DNA of 16,405 nt from Deltaproteobacteria bacterium RIFCSPLOWO2_02_56_12 (GTDB lineage Bacteria > Desulfobacterota > Binatia > UBA9968). The position numbers and the translations under genes are program-made. Within the stretch, counting starts at the first letter, position 1, and each line of letters starts with the position of its first letter. Location: the NCBI GenBank assembly GCA_001799045.1, contig MGRY01000034.1:985-17389 (forward strand), given 5' to 3'. Shown piece after piece: positions 13,135 through 16,405 of the stretch. The notes under the pieces are model-generated. The model made no database searches. It was given only the letters and a program-made list of their open reading frames with translations, and was not told the origin of the DNA.

Positions 13135-14598
13135 ATGAGGGAAGTTCATTTTATCGATACCACGCTGCGCGACGGAAACCAGAGCCTTTGGGCTCTGAAT
13201 ATGAGGACCGGGGCGATGCTCGCCATCGCCGGGCAGATGGACCAAGCCGGCTTCGAGTCTATGGAGTTTTTTGTCACCGCCATGTTCAAGAAATACGTGC
13301 GCGAGCATAAGGAGAATCCCTGGGATTGGCTCAGGCTGGGCACGAAGCGCTTCAGCAAGACGCAGCTCAGGTGGCACGGAGGTCTCCATGGCAGCTTCGA
13401 AAAGATACCGGATTCTGTCTATCACATCATGGTCGAGCGCGCCGTTTCCTACGGCTTCACGCTCACCCGAACGTCAAACTCGTGGAACGATTATACGGAG
13501 TTCAAGGAGGAGATCGACGGGCTAAAGAAGATAGGGATGGAGACGATCGCGAATCTCATCTATTCGGTCTCCCCGCGACACACCGACGAGTATTACGCCG
13601 AGAAGGCGCGCGAGGCGGCCGCCATCAGGCCCTACGGTATCTGCTTTAAGGACGTCGGCGGGCTCCTCACGCCAGAGCGCGCGCGCACGCTCATCCCGAT
13701 AATCCAAAAAAACGTGGGCGACGTCCCCCTGGAGTTTCACGGACACTGCAACAGCGGCCAGGCCCCGCTGTGCTATCTGGAGGCGATCAAACTCGGCCTC
13801 ACAAGGCTGCACACTGCCGTCCCGCCGCTGGCAAACGGCTCTTCCCAGCCCTCGATCTTCAATGTAGCAAAAAATGCCCGTGCCCTGGGCTACACGCCCG
13901 TGGTGGATGAAAAGGCGCTGGAACCTGTGGAGCGCCATTTCACTTTCGTCGCCAAGAGAGACGGCCTGCCCATCGGGAGGCCGCCGGAGTATGACTATTC
14001 GATATATCTCCACCAGGTGCCCGGAGGGATGATCTCCAATCTCCGCCACCAGCTCCGTCTTGTGGGAATGGAAGACAAGCTGCCGGCGACGCTGGAGGAA
14101 TGTGGTCGCATCCGGGCCGAGTGGGGCTATCCCATCATGGTGACCCCGCTGTCCCAATACGTGGGCAGCCAGGCGGCGATCAACGTGATCGTCGGAGAAC
14201 GCTATAAGGAAGTCACGGATCAGACTATCCAATACACGCTCGGACTGTGGGGTAAAGAAGGCGCCGAGCTGATGGAGCCTAACGTCAAGGACAAGATCCT
14301 AAACAGGCCGAGGGCCAGGGAGTGGGCCGGATGGCAGCCGTCCGGCCTTTCCATCCAGGAGGTACGGCAGAAGTACGGCGGGCCGGGTGTCTCGGACGAG
14401 GAGTTGGTGCTGCGGGCCTTTGCCGGCGAAGATGCGGTCAAGGCGATGCAGGCCGCCGGCGCGCCAAGGGAGTATCTCAGCGCCAGCCAGCCGCTGGTTT
14501 GGCTCGTCGAGGAGCTCGCCAGTAAGAAAGAATACACGCAGGTCTACATCCGCAAGCCGGGCCTCTCGCTTACCTTGGAGAAAAAAAACCACGCCTAA
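13135..14598 (+). CDS. Carboxyltransferase subunit (HMGL-like/PYC_OADA), no biotinyl domain
   Basis: The 487-residue protein matches the carboxyltransferase domain of pyruvate carboxylase subunit B, oxaloacetate decarboxylase alpha or transcarboxylase 5S. In the TIM barrel the metal ligands are D13 (DTTLRDGNQ), H202 and H204 (FHGHCNSG), with K172 (CFKDVGGLL), the carbamylated Lys of biotin-dependent carboxyltransferases. The second domain has LHQVPGGMISNL (292-303) and VTPLSQYVGSQAAIN (336-350), diagnostic of PYC_OADA. The catalytic Thr of pyruvate carboxylase (GMTSQPS) appears as Ser (GSSQPS, S236). There is no C-terminal biotinyl domain with MKM, and no biotin carboxylase is adjacent. The start at 13135 follows GAGGAAGG; earlier in-frame starts overlap the hydrolase. 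Confidence 0.85.
   Translation: MREVHFIDTTLRDGNQSLWALNMRTGAMLAIAGQMDQAGFESMEFFVTAMFKKYVREHKENPWDWLRLGTKRFSKTQLRWHGGLHGSFEKIPDSVYHIMVERAVSYGFTLTRTSNSWNDYTEFKEEIDGLKKIGMETIANLIYSVSPRHTDEYYAEKAREAAAIRPYGICFKDVGGLLTPERARTLIPIIQKNVGDVPLEFHGHCNSGQAPLCYLEAIKLGLTRLHTAVPPLANGSSQPSIFNVAKNARALGYTPVVDEKALEPVERHFTFVAKRDGLPIGRPPEYDYSIYLHQVPGGMISNLRHQLRLVGMEDKLPATLEECGRIRAEWGYPIMVTPLSQYVGSQAAINVIVGERYKEVTDQTIQYTLGLWGKEGAELMEPNVKDKILNRPRAREWAGWQPSGLSIQEVRQKYGGPGVSDEELVLRAFAGEDAVKAMQAAGAPREYLSASQPLVWLVEELASKKEYTQVYIRKPGLSLTLEKKNHA
14562..14598 (+). repeat. Direct repeat copy A: 3' end of the carboxyltransferase gene
   Basis: The last 37 bases of the carboxyltransferase gene (CCTCTCGCTTACCTT, then a GA-A-rich stretch and CGCCTAA) recur at 15595-15629, after the LLM gene. 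The first 15 bases are identical, the rest differ by one substitution (TTG to TTA, synonymous), another A/C change and a 2-base shortening. Confidence 0.8.
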
Positions 14599-14628
14599 GG
14601 GCGCGAAGCCAAAGTAAAAGGAGAGACT

Positions 14629-15579
14629 TTGGGCACCGAAGAAAAGATTCTGTGTGGGATCATAGGCCCTCAGGTTCACCGCCATCTGCCCATCAACCTC
14701 GAGGAGGTGCAGGCTTATCTTCGGCGCGCCGAGGATCTGGGTTTTCACAGCGTATGGGTGACGGAACAGTCCGGTTTCAACACCGGGGCCAGCTCCCTGG
14801 AAGGCGTGACTCTCTTGAGCTACGCGGCGGCAGTGACCTCGCGGCTGCGCTTGGGGATCGCCGTGCTGTTGATTACGTTGCGCAACCCTGTTCACTTGGC
14901 CAAAAGCCTGGCGAGCCTGGATCAGCTCAGTCAGGGCCGGTTGATTGTCGGAGTGGGCCTGGGCACCGACACGGGGCTCTACAAGGCCCACGGCTTGTCG
15001 CCGGAGCGCCGGGTGGCCCGATTCAACGAGGCTCTTAGCTACATTCAGAGGCTGTGGACGGAAAAGGATCTGACTTTTGAGGGGCAGTTCTGGCAGATCA
15101 GGAATGCCAACTTGCTGCCCAAGCCCTTTCAAAAACCGCATCCGCCGATCTGGTTTGGAGCCCGCGCTCCCGCCGCGCTCAAGCGGGCAGTCAGATGCGG
15201 CAGCGGCTTTATTGGAGCCGGCTCTTCGTCCACTGCCGATTTCAAGTCCCACGTCCAGACCATTCGGCAGGAGCTTGAGGCGGCCGGTAAGGATCCCGGG
15301 GAATTTTTCCTCGCCAAACGGGTCAATCTGGCCGTAGATCGGGACCGCGAGCGCGCTCGCAGGCGGCTCAGGGAGTGGTTTGGAACCTATTACCACAGGG
15401 CTGATGAGGCGGATCGGGTTGCGGTCTGGGGCAGCCCGGAGGAGTGCGTAGAGCAGCTGCAGGAAGTCGTCTCCGCCGGGGCCCGTCTCGTGGTGCTGAG
15501 CCCGGTCTTCGACGGGATGGAGCAGATGGAGATTCTGGCGCGAGAGGTCGTTCCGAGCCTCACTATCCGGAGAGCTTGA
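14629..15579 (+). CDS. LLM-class flavin-dependent oxidoreductase (luciferase-like)
   Basis: The 316-residue protein is a luciferase-like TIM-barrel oxidoreductase using FMN or F420. Family motifs are YLRRAEDLGFHSVWVTEQ (30-47, split), RNPVHLAKSLASLDQLSQGRLIVGVGLG (core from 85, ending at 112), and PKPFQKPHPPIWFGA in the second half. It may act as a monooxygenase or an F420-dependent reductase; the sequence does not settle the cofactor. The start is TTG at 14629 with AAAAGGAGAG 3-4 nt before it, about 30 nt after the carboxyltransferase stop. It is flanked on both sides by copies of that gene's 3' end. Confidence 0.85.
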   Translation: MGTEEKILCGIIGPQVHRHLPINLEEVQAYLRRAEDLGFHSVWVTEQSGFNTGASSLEGVTLLSYAAAVTSRLRLGIAVLLITLRNPVHLAKSLASLDQLSQGRLIVGVGLGTDTGLYKAHGLSPERRVARFNEALSYIQRLWTEKDLTFEGQFWQIRNANLLPKPFQKPHPPIWFGARAPAALKRAVRCGSGFIGAGSSSTADFKSHVQTIRQELEAAGKDPGEFFLAKRVNLAVDRDRERARRRLREWFGTYYHRADEADRVAVWGSPEECVEQLQEVVSAGARLVVLSPVFDGMEQMEILAREVVPSLTIRRA

Positions 15580-15594
15580 CCGAGGCCAGGCGGA

Positions 15595-15629
15595 CCTCTC
15601 GCTTACCTTAGAGAAAAAACAACGCCTAA
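15595..15629 (+). repeat. Direct repeat copy B: decayed carboxyltransferase tail
   Basis: This copy lies 15 nt after the LLM stop. Read in the same phase it gives DLSLTLEKK, as in the gene end (GLSLTLEKK), but a 2-base loss removes the stop. It has no upstream coding context, so it is a fragment of a duplicated gene end. The remaining 15630-15696 contains only the promoter region of the antitoxin gene. Confidence 0.75.
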
Positions 15630-15677
15630 TCGAAGGGAAGAAACACAAAGGGATGAATCTACTGAGCAAAAGTCGGC

Positions 15678-15706
15678 TTGAATTAGGTAAAACACTATGG
15701 TAAAGA
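15678..15706 (+). promoter_or_regulatory. Putative promoter of the toxin-antitoxin operon
   Basis: TTGAAT (15678-15683) and TAAAGA (15701-15706) are 17 bases apart. The transcript would start near 15713, inside the palindrome at 15709-15727, which favours the antitoxin start at 15733. Confidence 0.4.
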
Positions 15707-15708
15707 TT

Positions 15709-15727
15709 ACACAACAAATTGTGGTGT
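15709..15727. promoter_or_regulatory. 19-bp operator-like palindrome before the antitoxin
   Basis: ACACAACAAATTGTGGTGT is symmetric in 8 of 9 base pairs around a central A. It overlaps the predicted transcription start, and ribbon-helix-helix antitoxins repress their own operons from such sites. Position and symmetry support the call; binding is inferred. Confidence 0.5.
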
Positions 15728-15732
15728 GCGCT

Positions 15733-15996
15733 ATGGTCAAAAGTAAGGCGAAGAAAATCATACAAGTGCCGATCGAGGACGAACTGTTGGCGCGTATCGA
15801 CGCTACGGCAGGTGTAGTCGCTGAGAGTCGCGCTGCTTTTATTCGGGAGGCCTGCAAACACCGCTTGAAGAGTTTGCAAACTAAAGAGCTTGATCGCCTG
15901 TACGTGGAAGGGTACCGAAAGAGGCCGGAAGAGCTGGACTGGGCTGAGGCGTCGGTTAAGCTGCTTTCCAAACGGCTTCCGAAAGAAAAGTGGTAA
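15733..15996 (+). CDS. Ribbon-helix-helix (CopG-like) antitoxin of a MazF/PemK pair
   Basis: The 87-residue product has a short N-terminal strand (KKIIQVPI) followed by two helices (DELLARIDATAG and SRAAFIREACKHRLKSL), the ribbon-helix-helix DNA-binding fold, and then a charged C-terminal tail (LDRLYVEGYRKRPEELDW) that would bind and neutralise the toxin. It would also repress its own promoter. An in-frame ATG at 15697 would add 12 residues, but the start near 15713 predicted for the promoter and the operator at 15709-15727 favour 15733. Its stop codon directly abuts the toxin GTG. Confidence 0.75.
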   Translation: MVKSKAKKIIQVPIEDELLARIDATAGVVAESRAAFIREACKHRLKSLQTKELDRLYVEGYRKRPEELDWAEASVKLLSKRLPKEKW

Positions 15997-16311
15997 GTGA
16001 AGCGCGGCGAGGTTTGGTGGGTTGAGATGCCACCGCCGGCCGGACGGCGGCCAGCGGTGCTGTTAAGCCGGGATTCGGCCTACCGCGTGCGGGCGGCCAT
16101 TACCATCGCTCCGATAACACGCACCATACGCAATATACCCGTGGAAGTCCTCTTGGATCAAAGCGACGGAATGTCTACCCGTTGCGTTGTGAACCTAGAC
16201 GATATCACCACTTTGCCCAAATCTCTTATCAGGCAACGTGTCACTGCCCTCTCGGCGGAAACAATCCAGAAAATCGACGAGGCCATCCGTTTTGCTTTGG
16301 ATTTAAACTAG
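15997..16311 (+). CDS. MazF/PemK-family mRNA interferase toxin
   Basis: The 104-residue product starts MKRGEVWWVEMPPPAGRRPAVLLSRD, the conserved N-terminal strand-turn of PemK/MazF, followed by TIAPITRTIRNIPVEV and NLDDITTLPKSLI. The family cleaves RNA at short sequence motifs and halts growth when the antitoxin is lost. It is expected to be cytoplasmic and active as a dimer. The GTG start follows the antitoxin stop with no gap (TAAGTG), so translation is coupled. Length is normal. Confidence 0.85.
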   Translation: MKRGEVWWVEMPPPAGRRPAVLLSRDSAYRVRAAITIAPITRTIRNIPVEVLLDQSDGMSTRCVVNLDDITTLPKSLIRQRVTALSAETIQKIDEAIRFALDLN

Positions 16312-16327
16312 CCTGCAGAGAGGCAGG
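16312..16327 (+). terminator. Small hairpin after the toxin gene
   Basis: CCTGC and GCAGG pair around a 6-base loop directly after the toxin stop. No T-run follows, and the next frame starts at 16331, so this may be a weak terminator or a translation-initiation element instead. Confidence 0.25.
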
Positions 16328-16330
16328 TCC

Positions 16331-16405
16331 GTGCCTAGGTTGAAGGTCAAGGCGATCAACCCCGTGGAGTTTATCAGAAGCGAGGGCAAACGATATGGCG
16401 AAAGT
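16331..16405 (+). CDS. Possible start of a further gene, cut by window edge
   Basis: A GTG at 16331 opens a frame to the window edge: (M)PRLKVKAINPVEFIRSEGK and onward, 25 codons without a stop. GAGGCAGG lies just upstream. The composition looks like real protein, but the family is not recognised. Confidence 0.4.
   Translation, partial: MPRLKVKAINPVEFIRSEGKRYGES

Noticed and set aside
14299..15879. 526-codon open frame on the - strand
   Set aside because: It is antisense to two well-recognised genes, crosses their boundary, and shows no family motifs; long antisense frames are common with GC-biased codons.
1..16405. CRISPR arrays, tRNA or rRNA genes, origin or att sites
   Set aside because: No regular repeat-spacer pattern, tRNA cloverleaf or conserved rRNA segment was seen while reading both strands.

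Overview
This looks like a chromosomal stretch from a moderately GC-rich, uncultured-type bacterium. The mix resembles deltaproteobacterial, NC10/Rokubacteria or Tectomicrobia-like soil and subsurface genomes: a TAXI-type solute-binding protein, an aliphatic nitrilase, a luciferase-like flavin oxidoreductase, a stand-alone carboxyltransferase, a DUF1178 protein and a PilX-like pilin. That placement is inferred from gene content only; there is no rRNA or tRNA in the window. Most genes lie on the + strand. No CRISPR array, tRNA or rRNA was seen.

Layout. (1) 1-895: the 5' part of an IS3-family insertion sequence on the - strand, with orfA, a truncated orfB and an A8 slippery tract that would give the OrfAB transposase by -1 frameshifting. 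Its end abuts a damaged YgiT/MqsA-type zinc-finger antitoxin gene (962-1186) that has lost a clear start codon and one zinc-ligand cysteine. (2) 1187-6698: small housekeeping or hypothetical genes. These are a two-gene small membrane protein cassette, a DUF1178 protein, an exported OB-fold protein, a dienelactone hydrolase, a DUF6295-like protein, an 84-residue membrane protein, a SAM methyltransferase, a PilX-like pilin and a single-domain response regulator. Two of these genes (1737 and 4971) have sigma70-like promoters placed so that transcription would start at or next to the start codon. (3) 6699-9286: a nitrilase with a structured leader, convergent with a signal-peptide-less TAXI-family binding protein. 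(4) 9287-10540: an MFS exporter. (5) 10645-15579: a likely operon of a D-2-hydroxyacid dehydrogenase, an alpha/beta hydrolase (4-bp ATGA overlap), a biotin-type carboxyltransferase with no biotinyl domain, and an LLM flavin oxidoreductase. (6) 15733-16311: a ribbon-helix-helix antitoxin and MazF/PemK toxin pair with an operator-like palindrome, followed by the start of one more gene.

How the genes may work together. The best candidate for an undescribed system is the 10645-15579 operon together with its neighbours (nitrilase, TAXI protein, MFS exporter). Oxidoreductase, hydrolase and carboxyltransferase chemistry side by side suggests catabolism of an organic acid, or of a nitrile-derived or ester substrate. 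The substrate cannot be read from the sequence. The LLM gene is bracketed by two copies of the carboxyltransferase gene's 3' end, a trace of duplication or rearrangement inside the operon.
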